From: Adiantum capillus-veneris
Lineage: Eukaryota; Streptophyta; Polypodiopsida; Polypodiales; Pteridaceae
Direction: 5' to 3'
DNA: 64,000 nucleotides
Assembly (NCBI GenBank): GCA_014529385.2
Contig: CM043944.1
Coordinates: forward strand, 56,305,268 to 56,369,267
Below the pieces are notes generated by a model that saw nothing but the letters and a program-made list of their open reading frames with translations, made no database searches and was not told where the DNA came from. The translations under genes and the position numbers were made by a program. Below, in pieces: positions 1 to 18,051 of this stretch (its first letter is position 1; each line of letters starts with the position of its first letter).

Positions 1-1690
1 GGGTTACTCCTCTAACCATGGTTGGGTTAGATTTTCAGCAATTTATCTAATTTCTTTTGCTTGGAATTATCAAGAAGTTGGTGGGGAAAGAGAGAGGAGA
101 GAAATGGAGGTGATAGGACTTTTCATAGTGGGTTAGTGTTAGTAGAGTTAGTATTAATTTACAAATGGAATTGAATATTTACAATGGGAGTATCCATGTA
201 GGATACAAATAAGGAAGAAAAACTCTTAAGAGGTAAGAAAAGGTGGATTTCTTACAAGGTTGATGCTCCAAGTGTCTTGAGTAGGGCCAATTTTGACGCT
301 TGTTGACGGTCCACTAGCTTTGACGGTACATTTTTTCTCCACTCTTGACCTTCCTTGGGAGACAAGGTAATTGAAGCTGAGTAATCAACCACCATGATGC
401 TGTCTTTTAAGAGAAGAGGCTGAATTTTGTGGTTTTTTGATAGATATGGGTAATTTGGAGGAGGAAGAATGAGACTAGGTGGTCAATTTTGGAATGGAAT
501 TGTGTGTGGGAGGTATGAGTTCACCATGGTTTCTCTTATTCTTCAAGGTTGAGGAGAAGGTGAGTAGTGTGCAGAGAGGAGTGGTGAGAGAGATGGGGAT
601 GATGAGTGGAGAAGTGTGTGTGAAAGAGGAAAATGATAAAGTGGAAGAGAGAGTGTGGCTGCATAGCATGGGAAAACTGGGGTCCACTAAAAAAATCATA
701 GCTCACAGCTGGTAGCTCCAAAAATCATGAAAAAATTTGGGGTGATTATTCAGAGCGTGGGCTACATTTTCTTTTTTGACCACCGCTCCAAATTCGGAGT
801 GGAGATAGGTGCCAAAATTCTCACCAAAAAGCCTGTTTTTTAAGCCTGCAAAAGTCTTTTAGTGGTCCCCTCCTTTGTTGAATTTGTACAATGCATCCAA
901 GAGTGAGCCCCTCCTTTGTCATATTATAATACAAAGCATTCAAGTTGCCCTTGACCCATGCATGGAGGAGGATTATTGGTGAAATAAGAAATATATACAT
1001 GGTGGGACTAGTGTATGGACTATTCATGGACTTTAGCTCAATGAGCACATGGTGTTAGAATAATGAGTAAAAATAATAATAAAAATATGGAGGAGTTATG
1101 GATATGGAAAGATATTGGAATCATATGATATGGTCCCTCCTTGAATTATTTTGGGTGAAAGAGGAAAATGTATGCAAGTAAATAATATAATAAAAGTAAC
1201 CAATGAGTAGAAATCAATTTTTTGTTTTCACGAGGGTGAGGGTGAAAATGTGGGAGTGATTTGTATAAAGGAAAAATATGAGGTTAGAGTATGTACATAT
1301 TGGCAAAAAATAAAATTATGGTGTAAGAGGATGAAAGAAGGTGTACATAGGTTTAATAAAACACACACCTAAGTAGAAATATTTAAATAAAATACCAAAA
1401 TAATTATAAAAAATCCCTATATTTAGGCCATATATACAATGAAATATTTACACACAAAGAGGCCATAATATACTTTTATTTTTTTATTTTTTTTATTTTT
1501 TTTGGCTCACCTAGCCCAGTGACTAGCTAGCTGAGGGTTTTTAAGAAGATATGGGAAAAGTCACGTGACTCACGCACGCCTATGTACAGTGAAATGGTAG
1601 GGATAGCCACAGTGTTTGGGTGATTTTGGTAGGGTGAGGTAACTCACTGTGGCAATTACAAAGAGCCGAAAAAACGGCTATCACTACCAA
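1..1690. other. No gene recognised
   Basis: AT-rich sequence with several short open frames on both strands (for example around 475-720) that show no recognisable motif and look like chance frames. There is a T-rich tract near 1470-1500. I see no LTR, tRNA or repeat boundary here. Confidence 0.6.
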
Positions 1691-1729
1691 TGAAACATGA
1701 TACATGTATATACAGCCATCCATTATAGT

Positions 1730-3149
1730 TGTTTAGCAATACTTGTACCTAATACATCGTTCTAAGTATCCACCAATTTATGGCCACTAAAATTGTTCTT
1801 GATATGTCATGCTAAAAATGGTCTAGAAAACGGATTTGACCAGCACCTAGGGACTTTATCGTGCCACATAATTGATACGAAGGGCATAAGTGTCAGTCCT
1901 AGAGACTCATATTCTCCACATGTGGAATATGTCTCAAAAAAGGATGTCTAAAAAAATAACATCCTTCAAATACAAGGTGTACTTGTGTGTGGAGATAATT
2001 GTAAACACTCTACGATATGAGTGAGAAGGACCTCGTTATCTTTATTCCACATTGGTTAAACTAAACTCCTTGAGTTCCTCGACCATGTTGTATCCCATGT
2101 GACAACATGTGGCAAAGAAAACCCTATTTGTAGGTCCAGGACTGCATAATGCAAGAATAAATGTTGGACACTACGGTCCAAAATACTTTGCTCCTACATG
2201 ACCTTGTCATGTCTCTTAAAGAGAAAAATGGATGAAAACATAGAAATGTATGCATCCTACTTGGAAATGTAAACAAAAACATATCCAAAAAGAAACAAAA
2301 CTAAATCAAATGCATACATGGAGGTTGAACATAGTGTTCACTTACCTCTAGTCAAAGGCACCTGCCCAAATCTCCCGCATGCAAAAAGCGTAGGAACACT
2401 AATTGAAAATTAGTGAAATCCAAGTAGTATTGGACATGTAATTGTGGGTGTTCCCTTTGAAATCCAAACCCCTTGGTTAAAATCTACATTGTCAAACCGC
2501 TTGGTCAGACTTTGCAAGGAAACTGCTCAACTAGCATCCAATAGTAGTTGAAATCAACTTTGGAAGTTGAAATTGTCTACCACCCCTTGACAACTTGTGG
2601 ACTTCTTTCATTGAAAGTACAAGTGTACAAGGTTCCAAGAATTGATCATAGACACTTATCAAATGATTTGGTAATCACGGGTTGGGTCGTATCCAAAAAT
2701 TGTACTTGTATACACACTCTCACTGCTATAAATAAAATAGGAGAGGCACTCAAGTTTGAATTGTATTCACAACTAGATCTTTTCTAGATCCAAAAATCCA
2801 TAATCTTGGGTTTTTATGAGCAACCGTGTTGTCTCAAAAGTTGGCTTTGTCTATCCACCTTGGTAGAGATAAGCCCTTACAAGTTTAAGACGTTCAAAAA
2901 CTCAACTTGATATTCACACTTAAAGTATGTAGTGCTAAAATAATACCCAAAAATTCAGTAATGGCAAAACTCTTACTTGTCCATTAAAATCAATGGGTAC
3001 ACAAGTAGAGAGAATTGTTCAGTATTAAAAGCAATCGTTGATGGATTACAAACAAATGGATGGCTCTTAGCCCTTTTTGCTACCATATCAACATAGAAAG
3101 ATTTTAGTAAAATCATGCCTAGTTTCACCTTTCTCCTAGAGAATTAGGA

Positions 3150-3207
<58 letters not shown>

Positions 3208-3850
3208 TGGGCTGAGTGTGTATGTCCCCTGCACATGCCTTTGTGAAGACAATGGCTGTGTTGAAGTTTATCTTATAAGTGTACAACAGTGTGCTTGTAT
3301 AATGCTTTTGTAGAGAGAAGTAGCATAGTTCACTTCTTGACCCACCTACCTTGTATGTGGTCATGATTGTACCATAGTAACTTAGGTATGGCACTTTTCC
3401 TATGAATAAACACAAATAAAAAAGGTTTGTAGACATCAATAACTTACCTCTTCCTTGACAAAGTAGCTAGTTTTATAGCGAAAGCGTATACAATGATGGG
3501 GTGTCATACGTCCCCATCGTACTAGTACGCCATGTGTACATATCAAAAATAGAATAATAAGCCCTTGGCTTCAATGACAATCTCAACCATGTGAGGTCTT
3601 TGTATATGTGCCTTCCACTATCACGTTGGCATGGATACATCATCAATCTATAATACTGTGGCACATAAGATAAGCCTTGCTTTGCATGAAGTCTAACAAA
3701 GCACTTTGCTTTGCACATTTGAGAGATATTTTTCAAATAAAAGGTTAAATTACAGAAGAAACAAGCATAACATGAAATTTACTAAACTTGTCGCTTACTT
3801 GTAGCCAGGTTTCTGGGAATTCATAAGTAAGAAGCTTGCTCGAATTTGGC
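1730..3850. repeat. Dispersed repeat block, copy 1 of 2 (pairs with 39430-41760)
   Basis: Long stretches match 39430-41760 in the same orientation, for example the segment around 1765-2110 against 39485-39840, and the region before 3850 against that before 41760. The block contains no convincing ORF. Because the second copy lies inside a bounded LTR element, this is best read as internal sequence of retroelement family B. Confidence 0.7.
3151..3203. repeat. (AG)n microsatellite
   Basis: About 26 uninterrupted AG units inside the family B repeat block. Open frames through it encode only Leu-Ser or Glu-Arg repeats and are not genes. Confidence 0.95.
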
Positions 3851-3918
3851 TCATACTAGTATCGAAACTCAGGGACGAGGGAGCTATGGAGAAGGGAGAA
3901 GCGTTCCATGGTGTTGCA

Positions 3919-3922
<4 letters not shown>

Positions 3923-4000
<78 letters not shown>
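3923..4000. repeat. (CT)n microsatellite
   Basis: About 39 CT units just upstream of the 5' LTR of the copia element at 4051. It lies outside the element's target-site duplication, so it predates the insertion. Confidence 0.95.
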
Positions 4001-4003
<3 letters not shown>

Positions 4004-4050
4004 CATGGAGATCTTGAGCCGTGGAAAAGCTGTCCTACAAGGCATGGAAC

Positions 4051-4275
4051 TGTTAAGTAAAGGCGGTGTGCCTCACCGTGCTTTGCCCATGTCTGCCACC
4101 GGCCAGAAAGTGTCCGGTTGCCCACATTTATCTCCTTATTCTCTCACTCACATTCTCATATGGTGCTCACACAGTGAGATTTGGGAGCTCCACCCCACAT
4201 CCTGTGTCCTGCTCTCTATCTCACTCTCTCTCTCCTTCTCACTCTCCGCACACGCACTGCATCCCCACACTCACA
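4051..4275 (+). repeat. 5' LTR of the copia derivative
   Basis: 225 bp, TG...CA ends, matched by 6801-7041. It carries a CT-rich stretch near its 3' end. The TSD base run GGAAC lies immediately upstream. Confidence 0.85.
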
Positions 4276-4277
4276 AT

Positions 4278-4289
4278 TGGTATCAGAGC
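4278..4289 (+). promoter_or_regulatory. Primer-binding site (initiator Met tRNA)
   Basis: TGGTATCAGAGC two bases downstream of the LTR, the standard minus-strand priming site of plant copia and gypsy elements. Confidence 0.9.
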
Positions 4290-5478
4290 TATGGTGACCG
4301 CGGAGAGCACGACAGCTTTGAGAGCTTCAAGGCGATAGCTCGCTTGCTCTCAGGGTGGAGACATTAAGAAAGCTTGGAAGCTTTGTGGGAATGCAATGGG
4401 AGCTTGTGAGCTCAGTTGAGAGTGATGTATGCTCTTGTGGAAGCTCAGAAAGTAGTGTGGAAGATTGTGTGTAAGTGAAGGTGCTGCCCTAAAAACTGTG
4501 TGCGTAGCAGCACTGTTTTCGGATTCGTTTTTCTCCTTGTAGAATGCAGATCTGAGAATTCTGTCGACATGGCCCATCCGTTTTGATATGGTATACAACT
4601 TTTCAAAAGAAATTTTTTGCAAATTCCTCACTGTTTTGCTGATATTCAGCTCAGACTGATTGTATACAGAAATTGCAGGTTTTTGTTTTCGCATACTGTG
4701 CGAGTTTGATGCACTTTTGGAAGCACGGCAGGTGCTCAAAGTTAAGTGCATAAATTCTGAGCTGAAGATGCAATTTCAGCTTGTGCAGAGCTTATGGTTT
4801 GAGGGTTTTTGGTAGATTTGGGCAACGAAGTACGGAGGCATTTACACACCACCGAAGCGGTCTCTTGAGAGACGCAGTTTTTTGGGAGCACACAGGTTGA
4901 GCTTCTTTCATTGGTTTTCACAGTATACTTTGGCAGTGATTTTATGCTTGGATTCATGGTCTTTGCGATAGTTTGCATATGGTTATGGCGCATGGTTGAT
5001 GGCTATTATACATGCATTTTCACGAGCACTTTCAAGTGCCGGTGAGCTCTCTTAAGAGCATTGTTTTCGCATTAATCAAGTTTCCGGATTGCAACTCTTT
5101 TGGCGCTTGCTTATGCGCAGTCACTCCGTTGATGTACGTTGAGTGCGGATTGCCATTGTATGTGAAAATGTGGAGCCATTTTGTCATTTCTACTCATTGG
5201 CATTGAGTAGTGTCATGTTTATGGGTAGAGATTGTACTTGAGTTTTTGCTCAGTTTTCAGGGGAAACTCTGTCAGATTTTTCCCAGATTCTCGCCATAGT
5301 TTGTGATCAAGTGTTTACTCTCACTTTGACAGGTTTTGTCAATTTGGACACAGCTTTGTGTTTTTGTATCCACTCTTGCAAGAGTGAGGAGTTGTGTATC
5401 CTTCTTTGCTTGAGACAGTGGTTTGCTCTCGGGTGGGAGAGTCTTGTGATCTCAAGGATTGTTTGCCATAGTTTTGGC

Positions 5479-6458
5479 ATGGAGACGCTTCAGGTTAGAG
5501 GCAGTTCTTGTTCACGATTGCGACTGACATGTTGGCACTGCGGCCATAAGGGGCATATTAGGCGCCGTTGCTTCATGCGTATGAGGCAGCGGAAGAGGCA
5601 GATGCATGGTGCTACTATGAGGACAGATGCATGAGACGGCATGTCACTTTTGAGTCTAGCTTGCATTCAGACTACTTTGTGTCTTGGGATAGCACATTGT
5701 CTATGCGTTTTCTACTAGACGAGCATGCAGTTCTTCATGTGACGCCACGTCGTGATTTGTTTTTCTCTTTCTCTAGTGGGAGACTTTGTTGTGTGCAGTT
5801 TGTTGATGATTCAACATATGACATAGAGGGTGCTAGAGATGTATGCATGTACTTGCCTAGTGGTACATTGCTTACGCTACGAGACGTACGTTATGTACCA
5901 AGACTCAGTCAGAGTCTCATTTCAGTGTGTCAGTTAATGCAGAGTAGTGGACATTGTGTACTGCTTGGAGAGCGGTCATTTCAGATGCATAGGGGATCAC
6001 TGGTGATAGCCAGAGGTGCTAGGAGTGGTCTGGTATACCCTTTGCATATTTCTGACACACGAGGCGGTGTAGTCTCTGTGTATTTGCAGCCATGTTTGGA
6101 GCGAGAGACAAGGCGTGTCTGTTTTGCGGATATGCTGCATGGAGAGCAGGTTGTGCATTTGTCTTGTGCTGACGTTCACACAAACAGTGGTATCTCTGGG
6201 AATGCACAGCTTTGTCAGTCATCAGTTGAGCCAGAGACCGATGCATTTTTCTATAATGCGTTTGATACGTTTGAGGGCGACAGTGTCCTTCAAATAGCTG
6301 TGTGTGATTGCAGTGGTGCTAATTTTTTGGTTTTGCAGTCATTCTTAGCGACCGTGCCTTTGCCAAATGATGCTGACATGGTGATTCATAGTCAAGTGGT
6401 TCCTGATGAGGATGCATGGGCACTGAGGTTGCCGACAGGGATAGGTTGGCACACATAG
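5479..6458 (+). pseudogene. Copia gag zinc knuckle plus protease/pre-integrase remnant
   Basis: A CCHC knuckle of the form C-x2-C-x4-H-x4-C is encoded at 5530-5571 (CWHCGHKGHIRRRC). A one-frame shift near 5570-5630 leads into a 296-codon frame. Its middle resembles the region between copia protease and integrase: HVTPRRDLF, then DVRYVP, LISVCQL and G-LVIARG motifs. The protease Asp-Ser/Thr-Gly triad is not intact, so no enzyme is expected. The far C-terminus of the frame has no clear match. Confidence 0.7.
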
Positions 6459-6640
6459 TGCATGTTTCGTTGGCTTTCGGGTCTCTCATGTCTGACCTTT
6501 TGGTTTCGAGACCTGATCTTGCTTATGCGGTTGGTGCATTTGCAGTGGGAGTTGTCAGTCATGCGATGACTGACACTGGCATTGTGCATTGTGGAGCCAT
6601 GCAGGTTGTCACGCAATACCTGTATCAGGAGTGTCATCAT
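6440..6640 (+). pseudogene. Copia RT/RNase H junction fragment
   Basis: The frame contains GSLMSDLLVSRPDLAYAVG followed by VSHAM and a YLYQ block. This corresponds to the conserved copia segment joining reverse transcriptase to RNase H (usual form GSLMY...TRPDIAYAVG...V.RFM...YL). It directly follows the pre-integrase remnant, so integrase and the catalytic part of RT are missing from this copy. Confidence 0.65.
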
Positions 6641-6800
6641 AGCTCTAACCGTAGTGGTATGCATGTTGCATCTACACTAGAGCGGTTATAGAGTGAGCCA
6701 GTGGGCATAGGTTGAGAGCCATCTTCTCTCACCTTTTGTATATACTAGTTGTAGGCTAGTCTTCTCGCCACTTATCGGTACACGGCCTTTAGTGGGAGAA

Positions 6801-7041
6801 TGTTAGGTAAAGGCGGTGTGCCTCACCGTGCTTTGCCCGTGTCCGTCGGCCAGTGTTCGACTGCCCACATTTATCTCCTTATTCTTTATACATACAAAGA
6901 ATAAGGAGCTCTCACTCACATTCTCACATGGTGCTCACACAGTGAGATTTGGGAGCTCCACCCCACATCCTGTGTCCTACTCTCTATCTCCCTCTATCTC
7001 CTTCTCACTCTCCGCACACGCACCGCATCCGCGCACTCACA
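6801..7041 (+). repeat. 3' LTR of the copia derivative
   Basis: 241 bp, similar to 4051-4275 but with a short insertion near 6885-6912 that duplicates the local ATTCTTTAT/AATAAGGAG neighbourhood. It ends CTCACA directly before the second GGAAC duplication. Confidence 0.85.
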
Positions 7042-7046
7042 GGAAC

Positions 7047-8752
7047 CAAGCAAGGATTGAGCATGACCCTTGGGATACATAGGAGGGTCAAGGGAAAAAG
7101 TCGACAAGAAGCATGTGTAGGGCCGCTTGCAACAAGGAATGAGGGTGGATTGACCCTAGCCCAAACTGAACTTTTTCTATCTTCTTAGGGTCGACCAGGC
7201 TTGCTGAGGAAAATTCGTCACTTCCATGAGGCCTCATGAGAAACAAAACTCTTTCTCTCTCAGAAATTGTTTATGCACACTGTCGCCATCGTTGTGCAAC
7301 AAGGCATCGTTCTTTTTTTTCTTCTCTTTCAAACATGGGCGCCCAAGGGGGCCACCACCCAAGGGACAATCCTAAAGCAATTTCCCATGGAATGGTCATC
7401 GACATGGAGAAACATCGTCGACATTGACATGCACACCTAGGTAATGGTCTTCAGCAAAATAGGCTAGGACGAGGGAATATTAATATGATTAAAAACAAAA
7501 AATTGAAAGGGCATGCCACAGGCATTACGTCTAGAAATGGGGTGCATCCTACAGGACGATCGCAAAACAATTATGGTTATTGTGAATGCATGCACGGCAT
7601 GAGCGGGAAATCAAGCAAGGCCTACTCTTGGCCTTTATGGTCACCAAGAGAACGGACTACAAGTAACATTATTTTAAAAATTATATTAGTTTGCTGATTA
7701 CCATCATAGTTGATGTAGGTTGGTCTGGTTGCCTAGCAATACACGCTAGTCATGGATGGCCTCTGGATTATACTGTAAGGGAGAAATGGTCCCTACAAGA
7801 GTGCTCATGCGGATAGCTTGTGTAGACACCGTCATGCGGTTGTGGGCTGCAATGTTAAAGCCTATTCTTCACTATATCATGCAAAAGCAAGTACATGCAA
7901 GGTGTGCAGCTTTCCAGTTAGAGGTTTGCGATAGGGAAAACCATTTATCATAGTCGACGGGCATCTTTCTTTTTAGTTGCAATTTGGGATTTGTGAGGAC
8001 ATGATGCCTAGGCAAGTTACCATGCTCAAGATCATTGGCAACCATAGGTGAATGCAACCACTGTTGCACACCTCAAGTATGCTTTGTCTGATAATTTTAA
8101 TCTTCAAGTTCGTTGAAAATCAAGCAAGGCCCTTGATAGCAAAAATTAGAACATCTATTGAACCAAGCAACAGTATTTGGCAAAGCATTTCTCAATTTTC
8201 TTCTTGATTGCAACTCATTTGATTATTACAACGACAAGACCCATCAATAGGTGTACTTAATGAGGTACACAATTGATTTTTTTTTATTGAGCATGTGCTC
8301 AATAGCTATGGTATGCTATGGACGTCTATGAATGGTCGAGGAAAACAGTAATCAAACCAAGTGGGTACAAGGAACATATTCTGCAAGTACTTTTTTGCTT
8401 TTTCAATACGTTGCACAATTTGACAAGGTAGATTATCTGTGAATGCTCGACAAGGTTGAATTTCTTTTGCTATGACATTGTACATTGGCAAGACTATCTG
8501 TTAGCTATGAGCACTAGAAATCCATGAGTACTTATGTGAAGCAAGGCTTCCCTTTTGACATTTGGTATCTCGATTTCCAAAGTTTGGAATATGCTATTAG
8601 CATACGAACTTAGGAAAACTTATCGAGATGTCTACAGGTTTTTTTACGTCACAAGAAGGCGTATATGATACATACGCTAACTCACTCGAGCAGTACATGT
8701 GGCTATGATCTAGATTCGAGCAAGATTCTTACTTATGAATTCCTAGAAACTT
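7047..8752. other. Interior of family B remnant, no gene
   Basis: No coding motif recognised. The segment 8715-8757 is an inverted near-copy of 3806-3848, so the two sides of the copia insertion carry inverted versions of a 40-bp stretch. Short open frames look random. Confidence 0.5.
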
Positions 8753-8765
8753 GGCTATGATACCA
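8753..8765 (-). promoter_or_regulatory. Primer-binding site of the family B remnant
   Basis: The reverse complement reads TGGTATCATAGCC, one substitution from the initiator-Met core. It abuts the LTR-like segment on its right, which fixes a minus-strand orientation. Confidence 0.65.
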
Positions 8766-8766
8766 G

Positions 8767-8921
8767 TGCGAGAAAATTGAGAATTTCCATGAAGGATTCT
8801 CCACCTTGCCACCCATAATATAGGCCCTTGGACATCCATACCTAGAATCCCCTGTCCACACCTAGCAGCCAACCCTTAGCCTGGGTCCATGACCCCCCTT
8901 GGGTTTGCCCTTGGCATTACA
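8767..8921 (-). repeat. Diverged family B LTR
   Basis: About 155 bp running TGTAATGCC...TTCTCGCA on the minus strand. It shares blocks with the 177-bp LTRs at 37850 and 48998: the ATATAGGCC region, and the run of C residues in the ...CATGACCCCC... region followed by GGGTTTGCC. Confidence 0.6.
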
Positions 8922-11197
<2,276 letters not shown>

Positions 11198-11439
11198 CAG
11201 AAATGAAATGATATATTAACGTCTTTAAAAGGTCAAAGTGACTTATGAAACAAAAGAGTTTACAAATGGGGTGAATCTGATACAATAATGTCTATGTAAA
11301 ACATTGAAAACTAAAAAATTGAAACTCAACTGAGCTAAAGTGAAATGGAACGAAATGAAATGGCATGAAATGGAATAATGAAAGTCTGAGGTGCTGGAAT
11401 CAAGATCATATCCTATGATACCAACATCAATATTTGGCA

Positions 11440-12537
11440 AATCTCATCAATGTCCTCCTCAGTGAGTACTCTGACTGAGCATCTCCCATGTCGTGCCAGA
11501 ACAGTCTGGACCCTCTGATGTAGCTTCCATCGATGTCTCAATGACCCTCGCAATAGTGGGTGTCTAGATCTCCCAAGCTTAGTGACCCTGTCAGTTAGTG
11601 TACCTCTAGTACAGGTGGACTCAGAAGTTTGTTGTGATGCCTGCTCATCTGAATGTCGCATATGTAGTCTAAGAAATCAGTGATCTCCCTATGTGAGTGT
11701 CTCTTATTGTCTAGTCTCGTCAAGAGGCTCTCCCTATGTCTATGCAGCTCTAATAAAAAAATCACAAGGCATCTCTGATTTTGATATCTCATAACTTGAC
11801 CAGTGGTCCAAACCCCTCTCTGAATAGGCAGTGGAAACGGCCTCATATCTCATAGTAGATTGGGTAGTGACATATGTGATGTAACTCTGTCTCGGGCTCT
11901 ATATGGCATAGCTGACAAATCCTGGCCTCTGCTGGTACTCCTCTAAATCTACCAACCTCAATCTCTAACTGATGTGATGATGTGCGCATTTGTCCAATAG
12001 CACATCGTAATCCATGGGATAGATAAGTGTCCATGTAGGCGGGTCTAGTCATAAAACCATCCTCTATAATCTCAAGCAGATGCTCTCTATAGAAATCCAT
12101 CTTTGTGCCAAGCACACGCATAGGTTGTATCCATGTCCTCCTAGTGTCTAATTGAATCAAGTCCTTTCTGATGAGCTAAGTGATCTCAGTCCGTGTGAGA
12201 CACAAGGAGGGTGCGTCCATCGAATACTAGAAAGGAGGTAATCTATCCATGTCAAAACCATGCAATTTGAACCAAGTTGTCATATGTGCATACCAACAAG
12301 AGGTGTTTCCATGTGAGGCAAGTTGTCGAGAAGACTCCAAAGCTAGATGGGCATATCTATCTTTGGGGAGATCCCTGATACTGTGTATGAAAGAAACGAA
12401 TCTGGTGAGTGCATCGATGACTTCCAGTGGGGGAGCAGCGAGCTCTGCACGGATAATCTCATGCGGTATAGATGCTTTGGCCCTAAGCATTTGAGAAATC
12501 ATAGAGACCAAAGGCCTCTCCATGCACTTCCATCCAT

Positions 12538-12540
<3 letters not shown>
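11440..12540 (-). pseudogene. LINE ORF2 C-terminal remnant
   Basis: Reading right to left, broken frames join into a protein resembling the region downstream of reverse transcriptase in plant LINEs. It starts with an IPHEII..EL segment and an LALESSRQLA block, followed by a PPF block, then SSHQLEIEVGRF, then a C-x2-C...H-H...C cysteine/histidine cluster (CQLC, LHHICH). Several stops and at least three frameshifts are present (near 12220, 11845 and 11650). One expected cysteine in the cluster reads as Tyr. An AC/AG repeat at 12538-12580 marks its upstream edge. No RT catalytic motif is present here, so this is a truncated, dead copy. Confidence 0.6.
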
Positions 12541-12580
<40 letters not shown>

Positions 12581-12843
12581 CACCTCTAACTCCCAATTCC
12601 ACAAACCATTGTTTGCATGATGACTATGGTCATACCACTGCTTGTGTGCATAGTAGATTGAAGGTTTGCATCAAATAGAAAAAGATAAGTGATAAATGAA
12701 ACATTTTTATGACCAAAGACACAAACGGTATAAGAATCAGGTATAAATAACGTTTCATGGAACATACTTGATATCAGTTTAGAATCAAGCATCTTTTAAA
12801 TGTAGATGACTTATATTCTCCTCTTGCATTTATAGCTCATGTG

Positions 12844-17788
<4,945 letters not shown>

Positions 17789-18009
17789 TCTAAACTTGTA
17801 ATCGATGATTAGGGTTAATGGATCATGATGTGAGAAGGCCTTTTTAAAGGGAACGGGAAGTCAACGCTGGCTGGTTCAATATCCGATAGTAGCCCCACGT
17901 CCACTTTGACCTTGAAACGTGTGCTGACGTGCTCATACAGGCGCTGCCATGTCCTCTTCTAATCTCTACCTACAGTCAGCCCTGAACTGGGCTTCAGAGG
18001 ATAGCCGGC

Positions 18010-18051
<42 letters not shown>

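Larger units (their letters stand above)
4051..7041 (+). mobile_element. Internally deleted Ty1/copia retrotransposon with both LTRs and TSD
   Basis: Bounded by two similar LTRs beginning TGTTA and ending CTCACA, and flanked by the 5-bp duplication GGAAC (4046-4050 and 7042-7046). An initiator-Met primer-binding site follows the 5' LTR, and a purine-rich tract (GTGGGAGAA) precedes the 3' LTR. The interior is only about 2.5 kb. It keeps a gag zinc knuckle, a protease/GAG-pre-integrase remnant and the RT/RNase H junction, but lacks integrase and most of RT. It is therefore a non-autonomous deletion derivative. It inserted into the family B remnant. Confidence 0.88.
1690..8921 (-). mobile_element. 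Degenerate family B LTR retroelement (second copy), interrupted by a copia element
   Basis: The right end carries a minus-strand primer-binding site (reverse complement of 8753-8765 reads TGGTATCATAGCC), followed outward by a 155-bp LTR-like segment. That segment is a diverged relative of the 177-bp LTRs at 37850 and 48998. The left part (about 1730-3850) matches the interior of that better-preserved copy. No left LTR was found, so the element is left-truncated or the end is too diverged. A Ty1/copia derivative sits inside at 4051-7041. No gag or pol could be read. Assignment to the family is an inference from side-by-side similarity; the left limit is approximate. Confidence 0.55.

Noticed and set aside
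3150-3204. Long Leu-Ser / Glu-Arg reading frames through dinucleotide repeats
   Set aside because: Dinucleotide repeats are open in every frame; flanking sequence has no protein motif. The same applies at 3923-4000, 11071-11197, 44179-44240, 45571-45619 and 48804-48908.
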